Made by a program: the position numbers and the translations under genes | The notes under the pieces: model-generated | Databases searched by the model: none | Seen by the model: the letters and a program-made list of their open reading frames with translations, nothing else | Told to the model about the DNA's origin: nothing | Assembly (NCBI GenBank): GCA_963920575.1 | Contig: OY986967.1 | Span: 26,465,384-26,529,383, forward strand | Direction of reading: 5' to 3' | DNA from: Narthecium ossifragum | Lineage: Eukaryota > Streptophyta > Magnoliopsida > Dioscoreales > Nartheciaceae | DNA length: 64,000 bases | Shown: piece after piece, positions 49,521 through 61,489 of the stretch | How the letters are laid out: each line of letters begins with the position of its first letter | Numbering within the stretch: the first letter of the stretch is position 1

Positions 49521-49956
49521 TCATCACCCTCCAGCCTCAAGGTTCATCTCATCATCTCATCGGAAAAAGTAAAAAAATCATTACCCTCAAGTCAAAGTGA
49601 TCAAAAGGCATATATGCTCAAAAAAAGAAGATATTTTAGACAGTAGATAGGTAATTTTTTCATTCTACTCATAATGTAGTGTGCAATTGAGACCTTTTAA
49701 TTAACTACTAGGTTTAAATTTGGATCGATATTTTCTCAAGTAACTCGAGACTTTGTGTTCTCTACACAGCTCAACCAAGAGATAAATTTAATAATTCTCT
49801 CTGACACTCGGAACAAGCACTGATTCTCTCTCTAACACTCGGTCTTTGTTTAATAATATGACGTGCCTCGAGACTTTCCTTTCTATTAGCGTTGTCGTTA
49901 GTCGGTTGTTTTATTTTTCTCTTGTAATTCTTACCTAATCTTTTGGTTCAAAAAAA

Positions 49957-49988
<32 letters not shown>

Positions 49989-50914
49989 GATGATTTCAGC
50001 TTGATCGAGGCAATTAAGACGACTTTTTCAAGCAACACAGCATCCCAGATCTTATCATCCTGACTCAAACAAACAGATTATCCTTAGCAACCAAGTAAAA
50101 AAAAACGAGATGCATTTGGCACTTGTTGTTGGACATTCTGAGAAGAGGAGATCAATAATGTCAAGATTCTCTTCTTTCCATGCCTACCCCAGAAAGACTT
50201 CTTTTCTAATTCATCATCTAAAGGAAGCTAGCACTTTGGTCCCTATCTTTTCTTCTCTTCCAAAAAGCACATTGATTCCAAAACTTTTGCCATAATCTTC
50301 CAAAAAGCCCACTGAATCAAAGGATAAGAACTCTAATGTAGTGGTGACCAAATGATCCCATCCCCATCAACCTTTATATAGCTGGTTTCCTTTCCTTTAT
50401 AGTACAAATGCGCCTATGGCTGAAGCCAAAAGTTGCACTTACTAGTATTGAGAGACCATCACACCTGCTTTAAGACCTTTTGCCTATTTCTAATTGCACC
50501 GCTTTGCTGGGTTTTCAAACTGAAGACAAAGGTCTAAAAAGCTTGACAATGGCAAAAGTGGCTAGTGGACTGCAAGTAGTGACATGTAGCTTTGATTTTG
50601 TTGAAGGGGGTTGATCAGGATCGCTGAAATCCAGGGATTCAGTTGCTCCGGATGGAGTGACATTGGAAGTTTGTAATGAAGTCACTCACATGATGATTCT
50701 ATGTATATATACTTGCATCCAAACTCAATATGGAACATAAGTAAACTAGAACACATCTGCTGTAATTAATGGATGCAGATGTAACTGTTGTAAGTGATGC
50801 CCGTGGCAGATGGAAGTACTAATAATGGAAGAGACATGCTTCTCCCACCCCCTGACACCAGACCTCCTCTGACACACCCTTCCTTTTTTTCCATTCTGCC
50901 CGACCCCCAAACCC

Positions 50915-51735
50915 CCCCCCCCCTTCCCCTCCCTCATTTTCTTTCTTCTTTTTCCTTAATTTTGTATTTTTTTTATTTTGTTTCTTTTTTTTCCCGGTAG
51001 TTCTGTTTTTTTTTTTAAATCAGCTTTCTTTATTTTTTTCAATTTTATTTCTTTTTTATCAGTTTTCTTTTTCTTTTTGGATAAACAGTTTTTTTATTAT
51101 ATGTCGGTAATGTTTTGTTTATTTTTTAATTGTAGATTTTGAGAGTTATTATTTATAAAATATATATATAAATATAAAATTCTCATAAGTCATGTTTAGA
51201 GAAGAGTACATGTAACAATACATAAAAAAAGATACACGAAAATATATAAAAATACAAATTCTAATCAATATTGTTTTCAAATTTTGCTCTCTGCGCACTT
51301 GGTGTTGTAGCTATTATTTCGTATCATAAATGAACACGTGTCATATAACTTTTTGAAATTTTTACAATTTGATGTTTTAATAAATTGAAAATAATTTAAA
51401 AGGAGGGAATTTTTGAATTTTTTACTATTTGAATTTTTTTACTAATTATGTTTAATAAATTGAAAATAATTCAAAAGAGGGAAATTTTGAAATTTTTACT
51501 AATTGAAATTTGAAATTTGAAAATTTTATGATTTGATGTTTTAATAATGACTCCCAAAATCTACAATTAAAAAATAAATAAAAGTTTATAAACATATAGT
51601 AAAAAATTGTTTATCCAAAAAGAAAACTAAAACTGATAAAAAAAAAGAAGAAATGAAATTGATAAGAAAAGATTAAAAAAACCAATTAAAGGAAAACAAA
51701 ACAAATGAAAAAGAGAAAGAAAACTAAGGGGGCGT
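50915..51735. repeat. Long AT-rich foldback element
   Basis: The left arm (about 50930-51150) contains TTTTTGGATAAACAGTTTTT and TTTTTTAATTGTAGATTTTG. The right arm (about 51545-51732) carries their reverse complements in mirrored order with some mismatches. The middle has two or three copies of TTTAATAAATTGAAAATAAT. Foldback transposon or MITE; superfamily unknown. Confidence 0.6.
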
Positions 51736-51892
51736 TTGGTGTGGGAATAGGGGTTACTTATTCCCAAACACTTTTTCTCTTATTCTCACTCTACTTTTTC
51801 TTATTTCAAATAATCATTACTATTTTATTTCTACTTTTTTTAACCCTAAAATACCTTAATCTGAAATAACTTATTCTGATACCAGACGAGAC
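51731..51892. mobile_element. MITE-like sequence starting GCGTTTGGTGTGGGAATA
   Basis: The left end GTTTGGTGTGGGAATA is roughly matched by the reverse complement of the right end (GTCTGGTATCAGAATAAG). Weak ends and no clear target duplication. Confidence 0.3.
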
Positions 51893-52429
51893 ATAGAAGA
51901 ATGAAAGGGACATGATAGTAAAAGAGAGGTGTACGGCTACGGGTAAAGACCTAATATTGGATGAAAGTATGAGTACAGTATAGAAGGTTTGGCACGGATC
52001 CGAAAACTAACGGAAATTCACCATTATTTGGGTATAGACCCTAATCTAGGGAAATAGAGTTAACTAATACAAACTAAAAAGGAGCCAGTTGGCCTTGTCA
52101 GTATGGATTACTAGTCTAGTTGGGCCCTAGTCCAACAATGGAGCTAAGGCACATCCAGCCCAAGAGCGCAATGGGACCATACTTATGTTTTACAGGCCTG
52201 ACAAATAACGGACTGGTTGGATGGACTTTTCGGACCTCTTAGCCCTTGATCAGGTCTGTGCCGGTAGTGGCAGAGCCCATATTCCATTTGAGCCTTCTCC
52301 CTTACAGCATTGCAGCATCACCACCCAATGGAAATGAGAGTTTTAAGAGTCATACACTCGCTCCTAGATCCATACCGGAGCTATAGTGATCCATTGGCTA
52401 ATATCATTAAAAATTTTGCTCATGAATGG

Positions 52430-52860
52430 TCTTCAATTATCGGTATCTCATTGCCGGTACATTCAATCGGTAACCAACGACCGATTCATTGATTTATCCC
52501 ATCGGTAGCCCACCGATGGAATAGATCAAAGAATCGATAATTATTACTGATGAGATAAATCAAAGAATCAGTACTTTGCTACTGATAGGTGGCATGTGCA
52601 TTACACATACCACATGCCCGTGTATACAAAAGATAATTCTTGGTTTAAACTATTAGTATCTAGTAGTGATTTGTGCACATTGACAGGTGACATGTGTAAT
52701 GCGTCACTTATCGATAGCCCATTACCGATTCTTATTCTAGTGATGGACTATGTCAATCAATCAGCAGTGGACTACTGATAACTGTCAATCAATCGACAAC
52801 CCACTACCGATAAACACCTATTGGTAGTCAACTACTAATTGATTACCGATGGACTAATCA
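52430..52860. repeat. Cluster of short inverted ATCGGTA/TACCGAT words
   Basis: TATCGGTATC, CAATCGGTAACC, CATCGGTAGCCCACCGATGG, ATCGATAG, TTACCGAT and related words recur every 20-60 bp in both orientations. The same words build the foldback at 62458-62665, so both are probably copies of one transposon family. Confidence 0.5.
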
Positions 52861-53081
52861 AGGATGTACACCATTGGTATTTGATGCAGCATGTCAAAGA
52901 CCTGTACCAAAATGAATGTCACATCGGATTCAAGTGTTCAATACAGCGCGCCAAACAGCTAGTAGTAGCCAAAAGGACCACCTGGAGGCTTCAATCATCC
53001 AAGAAATTGGAGGCTAATAGGTAATGTCTCATTACTTATACACTTCTCTTTAGTTGTCAATAAGAAATTTTACAGAGATTC

Positions 53082-56000
53082 CTAACTTACTTTTTCGCTG
53101 ATAAGCCCTTCAATGGACCCAACAAAGGCCACCATGCTAAGAACAAAGCATACAGCACTAAATGTCTGAAGAATCACCCATTTGCAAGTCCAAGCTGCTA
53201 TCTTTCTCTGTCTAGAGTACATCTGCACAGGGAAGTAGATGGCCAGTGGCCAAAAGCCAAAGGCACCCAACAATCCCAAGACCTCATTAAAGTAGGGGAA
53301 GAACATTGCTCCCCCTGTTGTGAATGCAACATAGACTGTTCTAATGCATACCCTGAAAGGATTAAAACTGCAGGGTGGTGCATATGGGATTTTGATTGTG
53401 TAGAAGTTGTTCGCTAATCTGCTATTCGGGAATCTCTCCGCAAACCATCTCTCAAAAAATGCAAAAACTGGGTGGCTGTAGACCTACAATTCCACAAGAA
53501 TTCATCAGTTTCATCATAAGTTCACCAAGAAGTTCTAAAAGAGAAGTGAACTAGTTTTACTTTAGTTAAACCTGCAAAAATTTATGCCCATTTAACAACT
53601 ATTGTGCATCAAATGCATTAGAAAAATTTTGTTCTTCTTTTTTCATGATTTGTAGTTTAGAATTCCTTTTTTACCTGATAGCCTCCAAGGAGGTGAAGAA
53701 TAATGCAAAGATTGGCTAATTCAATGAGCCAGTAAGGCTTGTAGAATCCAGACCCTGACAAGAGGTTTCCAGGAGTATCATCCCCGAAAGCCGCATAGCC
53801 GAAACATCCACAGCACATATAGAAGAGCGAGGTGATGAAAATGGAGATGGCTGCTGCTTTCTTCATGGTCTGGTTTTCAGCTGGTGGGGACTTCAGTGTA
53901 TCCTTCATTCATCAAAATTCTACTAAATCCCTTTAGATTATTTTGGCTTGATATATCTTACATCTTAGCTCAGGAATTTAGAGTAAGAATGTCTATCACC
54001 TCTATCTCTAAGAGAACTGTGGAGAATGGGTAGGCAAATGCTATATCTCCAAGTGCTTGAGAGGCTCGCAAAATTTTTTTAGTTCTTGTAGCCATAGGAA
54101 CTCCTCCAATACCCCCTTTGATTTGTCCATTCCCTGAAACAAAGTATAGCTTAGAAACCGAGAAAAAGGTCGGCATTTATCGGATACAGGGCTAAAGTTT
54201 GCATTGACTTTTAGAATATGATCTAAATGTATGAGTTCTTATCTTTTCCTATCAGTTTAAGCATTTGAGACAATCATCCTTTCCTATCAGTTTAAGCTTT
54301 TGAGACAATCAGCGACTTCACAATATTCACGTGCGTGGCCTCACATATGATTCGTGAACGAATCAATGATGAGAATAAAGGAAAGGAATATTGGAATACC
54401 GATCACTTTGGCGAGGCCAAGTGCTACTCCAATGGAAGCATAGAAGAAGGACATGATTGCTGAAAGACTAGAGAGCCACTCCATATCGTGATAGTATGGT
54501 ATCTGTGAGATAACTATCTGAGCAAATCCAAAGAGCAGAATGTATGTGCTATCTCCATACATGCATGGAGCCTCTATACCTTCTCTTTTATGGCATTCAG
54601 ACTGCTGTATTCCCCTGCATATGCATTCGTTTCTAAAATTGATTATTTCGTTCACAATTCAAGGACAACAACATATCGATTCATGTTCTCATTATTGGAT
54701 TCTTCCTATTTTGCACAATTTTGTGCTTATAACAGTGATTAAAACAACTCTGGCTTAAAACTGGAAGATCTAATTAGATCTTGTGAAGAATAATGTTAGG
54801 CTTGATTTTAATCTTCGTCGCTGTACAAAGACAGAAGGCTTAATTATAAATCATACCTCATGCTAGTGGCAGAGGTGATTGTGTATGCAACCCCACTTCC
54901 ATACAAGCCTACTAATATAACAAAACCAGAGAACCATAGACTCCTCTTTCCTGCAAACAAGCACCAAAACAATCTTATATATCAATCACTCTCATGTCCA
55001 GATTTTTCCGGAATAAAAGGGGGCTAGGTAAAGTTTCTATAGAACCATACCAACAATCCTAAATCTCTCACAAGCGAAAGGAACAAGAAACTAAATTTAG
55101 GTAGAAGCTGCTGTCAACGATTTAAAACTCACATCGCAAAATTCAATCGAAGATTGTGACAATAACTGAAGGGTACATAAATTTCTCACCTAAGTTCAGC
55201 TTTACTGCATCCATATATGAGTAGTTCCTGATGTGCCCATGTTCTGAATCAGGTGATCTGTAGCAATCAGCAAGCAGCGAGGCCTGCGTCAAAGTTATTG
55301 CTGCAAAGAACAAGATTGCTAAAGGGCCAGCAATCCATCCCAACTGAGCTATGCTCCATGCAAGAGATAGAACACCAGAGCCTATCACTGCTGTTATTAT
55401 GTGTGCTATGGCCGTCCAAACAGTCCCTGCCAAATGGAAAAATAGGAAACAATCATGTGCTTCATCAAGAAAATCTAGCGGAAAGATTAAAGAACCCATT
55501 CTCTAAATTGCAGGTATAACATCTATGAGATGCTACAAGAAGTAAAGGGACTGATTACTTTTCTTTCAAGCATTTAGAAGTCAGATCTCTGCAATAAGAT
55601 TAAATGGAAATTGAGATTGAGACCTGTGATTGTTGAGTTAGTGAGAAATTTCAAAGCATAAAATGGTTCAAGGATTAGAATTCCATGAAGAACAACAGGG
55701 TGAACAGCATCAGAGAGAAAAGTAAAGTAGAAGCAAAAAAGCAAACACTTGTTAAATGGGTATCAAGAATACTACAACAAAAGCAACTCTTATCTAAAAA
55801 ATCTAAAAATCAGTCCTTCAAAAGAACATGAAATGAATTTTGCAGAATACATGCACATGAAGAGCTTGAAATTGGTTGTTTTCCACTTCATTTGAAAATC
55901 ACAAAGAACCACTTTTCCATGGTGATCTAGGAGGGGACTTGGTGTAAGAGGAAGCAAAGAATGAATTCAGATTGAAGAAAAACCAGGGTTCGTAAGGATG

Positions 56001-56101
56001 AACCCACCAGTTCTATTGATGTGCTTTCCAGGTTGATCAGATGATAAGGTGGAACCATTGGTGAGCAGTGGAATATTTCCATGTTCTACTTCTCCAGGCA
56101 T
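53082..56101 (-). CDS. AAP: Amino acid permease (AAP family), copy B
   Basis: Seven exons: 56101-56008, 55426-55190, 54950-54857, 54614-54400, 54133-54000, 53902-53675, 53483-53082; 1404 nt, 467 aa. Same transporter family and predicted role as copy A. Seen: N-terminus MPGEVEHGNIPLLTNGSTL, unlike copy A; then HIITAVIGSGVLSLAW (40-55), ADCYRSPDSEHGHIRNYSYM, CHKREGIEAPCMYGDS, ALGDIAFAYPFS, CCGCFGYAAFGDDTPGN and C-terminal GLISEKVS. Start: the next in-frame upstream codon context has a stop inside the transposon at about 56197, so the ATG at 56101 is the first available. The TIR element at 56178 lies only 76 bp upstream, so the original promoter may have been displaced or replaced. Confidence 0.92.
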
Positions 56102-56177
56102 GGCTACTCTGTTTACCGAGGGAGATGATGGAATTGGCCTTTGAAGAGTATGGTTTTCTACTTTCTTGACCTTAAAA

Positions 56178-59100
56178 CACTTGGAGATTCGGGGGGCCTA
56201 ACGTTGGGTTAGCTATGGCAGGCCCTGCCATAGCTAATCCACACCGTGGATCTTCATCAACTTACAAGGAACGGTGTAGATCCGTTTTAATCCTTAAAGA
56301 GAGAAACTTTGACTAGCCCCCACCAAATTTGAATTTGGAATAGCCTCTTCGTGCCCTACCTCTCGCTCTCCTCCTCCACCTCCCTCCAATCCGACCCCTC
56401 CACCGCCGCAAGCACCAGTTCCTCCGCCGCTGTCGGTATATTGATCTTTGCCGACCTCTTCCTCTTTTTCATCGCACCCCTTCTTTCGGAGCTCGAAGTC
56501 GAAACTGAAGACGCCGGTTGGCATCGAAGCCGCAGCGAAGGATATCTCTTTTGAACGCTAGAACCGGTGGAGGAACTGGGACGAACCGGCAGCCGAACAT
56601 GGCGAGGCCTCGCCGACGGAGGCGTGGAGGAGCGTTAGGGTTTCGGATGAGCTCTTGCAACCGAGCACAACATCCTCCCCTCTCCGACTTCTAAATCACC
56701 TTCCCCTTTTCCTTGATCTAATATAAGCCCTTCTCAACTCTTTCTCTGGGGATTGAAGACGCTTACTTTGAAAAAGATAAGATCTTTCAGTAGATGGCTG
56801 CTAATTGATATAATTTACGCCTGTGTCAAAGAAAATAGAAAATCTACGGTCTTCAAATTGGTTGGTGCTATTTGGAAAATTTTATATTACTACTATCTTC
56901 TTTAGGCTTATTTGATTTGAATTTATGTATTCTTTACCGTTTCCAAGTATGTGGTTTCTCCCTAATCCAAGTTCTTGTATAACTAGGGTTAGACAAGAAT
57001 TTGTGTTATTTGAGGGACTCAATGAGATAATTTGATGGTGTCTTGTGGATTTGTTGAGAAGAAATTAGTTTAAATGTGTTGTTGCAAACAATACTTTAAT
57101 GGTGTCTTGCTGCTTGTTGTTTACTTCAAAAACATGCATAGGATTAAGCCTACAAGGGGGACCATGTCTCAAGTGTTGGGGAATGTTTTGCAGCATTGAA
57201 ACAATTCAATCTCATACTGTAAATAATCCCACTTGTAGCTTTCTATTCCAGCTCTTCCAAAATTTAAGCTCCTGTAGTATTCTTTCGACATAACAGTTTT
57301 TTAAACTGAGTATAGCTTTAAATGCATGCCTAAATTTGAGAATCTCGATGCTCATGCATTGGACTTTTCAGTATTACTTGAACACTAGGCTTTGCTGTTA
57401 ATTTTTACTTTAGTTAGTTGTGCAACTTTTTAATAACAGTGCTTTGTCTTGGTTCTACACATAATATTTGACTTTTTATGAAAATGGATTGAATAATTGG
57501 TGATAAGTCTTTGGTTTTCAATTTTTCCTTTGTTCTAATGTTTACCATTTTGAGCTGAAATGGGTCATCTTTTTTATAATCTGCAATTGGAGCAAAATTG
57601 ATGAGGAGAGGATTGAATTCTTTCTATCTGAACTCAAGAGCAAAGACATTACAAAGCAGTTTTATAATTTGTAGTGTTGAACCTGCATTGAAGGAAGATT
57701 GGAGTATAAGCTTCCCAAGTTGAAGCTCATCAGTAGATTGGGGTTGAGCTGAACTAACAATGTCCTGCAAAAGTCATATTTGTTATACGATCCACTTTTT
57801 TGTCCTATGAAAGCTCAGCAGTAGCTTTTCTGTCCAGCATGTGTTGAATTGATAATGTCCTGTAATACAATTGGCTTTTATCTCAAATGTGAATACAATC
57901 AACTTTTTTCTCCAATGTGAATTGTCCAGTAAACAAGTTTTGAATGTGAATTGTAACACATTGCATTCATGTAGAGCATTCTTGTACATGGTGAAATATG
58001 ATCCACATTCACAATACAATCCAATTCACATTCACAATACATTCAAATTCAAATTATACTAATAAAAGCTAAACAGCAAGACTCACATTAGCACTCCAAT
58101 TCACATTCACAATACATTCAAAGTATGCTTACAAAACCTTAACAACAAGACTGACAATACAATCCATGTCATTCATAATTTTTGTACAAAATACAATCCA
58201 GTTCAAACATTGAGATCTTCACTCATTCTACTACAACACAATTTGAACATTAATTACATACTAAATAAGACAAGATTAGCTCTTGAGATTTTCACATAAG
58301 TCTTGCCCAGACTATCCAGTTGAGATATGAGAGTCTTGCCCAAACATTCCAAGAACAGAGTATGTTGTCTTTCCTGATCCATTGTGAGCTTCTGCCACAA
58401 GATAATTATGCGGCGGAGTCAAAATCGAAGGGCAGTGAGACAAGAGCTTGAACGTGAGTGGTGATAAGATCTGGTAAGGGATGCTTGACGCACAAATGTC
58501 GAAGCGTGGTAAATCACATTGAGAACATCCCCTTGCATAACCTGTACATCATATATCATCCAAAAATTGAAAATAAAATTTAGGAAGAAGAAGGAAAATG
58601 TTGGTGGTTGCATGCATGGATGCATCAATTGAAGAGACTGCACAATTTCATTGAGTATTTAGAAGCAATAAATCAGGTTACAAATTGTAATTTATTGCAT
58701 TCTTCCCTATGTCCATCTTTGCAAACTAAAACATTAGCATGCTCATACCTGACTGGATATATAAGATAGTACAGCTTTTTTGAGAACACAAATAACCACA
58801 GAACATTGAAATCCTGTGAAGCGAATAACCATAATGTTTGAAGTAATATAGATAAACTAGAAGTTTGGTGAGAAGAGGAAGAATCATAAGTTAGTTCTTC
58901 AGCATACAGCAATGCCAAAATTAAACCAAAATTTCCACAAACTGAGATAAACAAGTATGCTCATATGGTTCCTCAGATCTAGCTTGCAACCACAGCAATG
59001 CCAAAATTTCCACAAACTGAGAAGTATTAATTTTAAAAAAATTGAAACAAGTTCATATCTCATAACCAAATAGCCCCCAAAGCCGGTATTTCTTGGTGGG

Positions 59101-59730
59101 AAAACAATGCATGCCTCATAGATGCGACTTTAAATCCAATAACAATGCAAACTAACTCACAATGAAAAAGTATTTGCAAATAAGTACCAATTCATGAACA
59201 ACTCAAATCACATCAAATCTGAGTAACATAGCTAACAAAAACCCTAATCGACCAAGCCATACCTTTAGCCTCGAAGAAAAAGGAGTGCCCTGGAACCTTC
59301 TCTGGAGCTCGAGCACCATATGGGGGTCTAGCTCCACCGCTACGGCGGACTTGGCGGCCTAGAGGAGCTTCTTGGTGAGATTTCCCCGTGCCGGGACCGA
59401 TCTCGAGGACGATGTCGGTGGGTATGATGCAAAAGAGGAAGAGGCCAACGAAGATCAATATACCGACAGCGGCGGATAGCGGCGGAGGAACTGGTGCTTG
59501 CGGCGGTGGAGGGGTCGGATTGGAGGAGAGAGGAGGAGGAGAGCGAGAGGTATGGCAGGAAGAGGTGATTTCAAATTCAAATTTGGTGGGGGCTAGTCAA
59601 AGTTTCTCTCTTTAAGGATTAAAATGGATCTACACCGTTCCTTGTAAGTTGATGGAGATCCACGGTGTGGATTAGCTATGGCAGGGCCTGCCATAGCTAC
59701 CCCAACGTTAGACCCCCCGAATCCCAAGTG
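56178..59730. mobile_element. Gene-capturing TIR transposon (Pack-type) with ~300-bp terminal inverted repeats
   Basis: The left end 56178-56473 and right end 59427-59730 are near-identical in inverted orientation (CACTTGG, GATTCGGGGGG, CTAACGTTGG..., through GTCGGTATATTGATCTT). Each arm contains a near-perfect palindrome TTAGCTATGGCAG...CTGCCATAGCTAA. The interior has no transposase but carries DIM1-like exons on the minus strand. Long TIRs with captured host DNA are typical of Pack-MULEs; the CACT start would also fit CACTA. No target duplication of 3 or 9 bp was found, so the superfamily is open. Confidence 0.78.
58410..59425 (-). pseudogene. DIM1A: Captured fragment of rRNA adenine dimethylase DIM1
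   Basis: The upstream piece (59425-59264) encodes PTDIVLEIGPGTG, the SAM-binding motif I of the KsgA/Dim1 family. An extra base then shifts the frame; the following residues fit ELDP..VLELQRRFQGTPF in the shifted frame. It ends at a good donor, CTAAAG|GTATGG (59263/59262). The downstream piece begins after an acceptor at 58542 with VMQGDVL. After a second frame shift it reads LPRFDICASSIPYQILSPLT, the catalytic motif IV region (NIPY in the family, here SIPY). Dim1 methylates two adenines near the 3' end of 18S rRNA. The copy keeps an intron, so it was captured as genomic DNA. It lacks most of the gene and cannot encode enzyme. Confidence 0.82.
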
Positions 59731-60470
59731 CTATGGTATTTTGTCATTCTTCCTCTGGATTAAATATATATATATATATTTAAAGACAGTTTTTAGTGTT
59801 ATCAACAGGCTTCCTGTCCATTCCCTGCTCTTGTATTTAAAAAATATTATTAAAAAACATCAAACAATAGATTATCTGTTTTTAAACCCATTTCACATGT
59901 CATTCCCTAAAACCAATCGCATTCTCTATAATTAGATAATCTATTAAAATCTAGGGAATGAGACGGGAAACGAGTTTGGAGATAGGGAATTTATTGGGTA
60001 ATGTTTTTTAGTCATATTCTTTAAATTTAAGGATAGAGAACGGGATAGGGAATCTATTGGGAATGAAAACGCATTCCCTATCCACTAAATATATTTAAGT
60101 TTTAAAACTTTCAATATTATTGGGAATCAATATATGGAAAACTGGTGGGGTGAATAAAGTAAAAACTGATTCCCTATATTGTAGAATGATATAAAATCAC
60201 ACCAAAATAGGGATATGAATAGGAAAGTTGCTGATGATGCTCTTAGCACTTAGCAAATTAAACGCTTACAATTAAATCAAATTTTTTTCCATGAATCTGA
60301 GGACAAAAGTATGTTTTGAAAATTACTTTTTGCGAGTTTAGAATCTATAAAAAAAAACAACTAAAAGAAACTAAAAAACTAGGTCACCAAAACTTAGAAA
60401 CTAGATTATGCATTTCATCGTTTTTGTGCTAATTGTTGAGCTTGTTCTTATGCATTTCCTTTTTCTTGCC
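59731..60470. other. AT-rich spacer with MITE-like hairpins
   Basis: GATAGGGAAT...ATTCCCTATC hairpins occur near 60035-60085, and GAATCAATATATGG-type repeats lie nearby. No coding sequence. Confidence 0.35.
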
Positions 60471-60476
60471 CTATAG

Positions 60477-60618
60477 GCCCTGTTGCTGAGGATATGCTCC
60501 ATTCCATTGGCAAGCTACAATTATGGGACCTGCTCTAATAGTCCCATTATAGGTGGTGCTTTTCTTGTTACAATTCACTTCCCTCCAGAGTCCAGATTAC
60601 CCATTCAAGCCACCCAAG
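60477..60618 (+). pseudogene. Ubiquitin-conjugating enzyme (E2, UBC8/UBC10 type) exon fragment, frameshifted
   Basis: After a TATAG acceptor the first codons read (G)PVAEDM. Further on, in another frame, come GGAFLVTIHFPPE and, in a third, DYPFKPPK, ending at AAG|GTAATT. These are consecutive parts of one E2 exon just before the active-site Cys exon. Small insertions break the frame at least twice and add about 14 nt compared with what I expect of the family. No neighbouring E2 exons were found, so this is an isolated captured or decayed piece. Confidence 0.75.
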
Positions 60619-61489
60619 GTAATTGCTTCTCCACTCTATGTAGTTGTACATGGTTCTTTTATTCTGTTGAGTGCCGAAGGTTGCTGGTGCCTTGATACTG
60701 AGAAATAACTTTGAAGGTTAATTAGCGCTGAAGTGCATTAATCTGAAGCATAAGAAGCATTATTTTCATCAGTACCATGTTCACTAAGATATCTGGTAGT
60801 CATGCTTCAAGAGGTTTCGCTTTTTTTCCTGTTATCCGATCTAGCTTTTTTTTTGGCTGAATTCTTTTCAGGTAACTGTTGTTAGCGTGAGAACCCTCTG
60901 TGTCATGAGATTTTGATAGTATATTTTAGTTGATTTCGCTGGCGATTCCTGAAATTTATTTTCCTCGTAATTTCTCACATTATTTTGAAAAAAAGTTGGC
61001 TGTTAAAAGAGTGGTTTTGTTGGATCATAATCCGATATAATCAACTGAAATTGATTGTTAATTTAGCCAAGTGACCAATAACAAGATCTTATTCTCTGAA
61101 ACAGGAAGCCTATAATTATGTCATTTCTACTTACTAGGATAACAATGAGGCTCAGAATTAGAAACTCACACTTACAACAAAGCTGTATTTAAACACAAGT
61201 ACGTACGTACAGAATTGGAAGGCATCCACCACTGTGGAGTTCTTAATTATTTGGTTCTCCACATAGAGATTAGACATTAATTTTATTTCTTGACGATCAA
61301 CTTGGCTCTGGCATACATGACCTTTCTCAACCCCTGTATTGCTCTCCTATGCCCGGATGAGCCATGAGAAACCAGACATGATCGAGTAAGCTAGGAGCTC
61401 GCCACCGGATCGAGCTTATAAGCTTTTTAGCGTGGAAGTTCCCCCTGCATTTGGTCGCAGCAGCATAGCACAGCATCTCCACACAAACA

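Larger units (their letters stand above)
49521..53040. other. Repeat-rich spacer between the two permease genes
   Basis: No gene seen. It contains a 25-A tract at about 49950-49974 (possibly another retroposon tail), a homopolymer C run near 50917-50930, a large foldback (about 50915-51735), a MITE-like piece (about 51731-51892) and ATCGGTA-type repeats (about 52430-52860). Confidence 0.5.

Noticed and set aside
50794..51000. 68-codon proline/phenylalanine-rich frame
   Set aside because: It is made of C- and T-homopolymer runs with no domain.
56178..59730. 3-bp or 9-bp target duplication for the long-TIR element
   Set aside because: Flanks directly outside the paired ends (…CTTAAAA and CTATGG…) do not match in any frame tried, so no superfamily was assigned.
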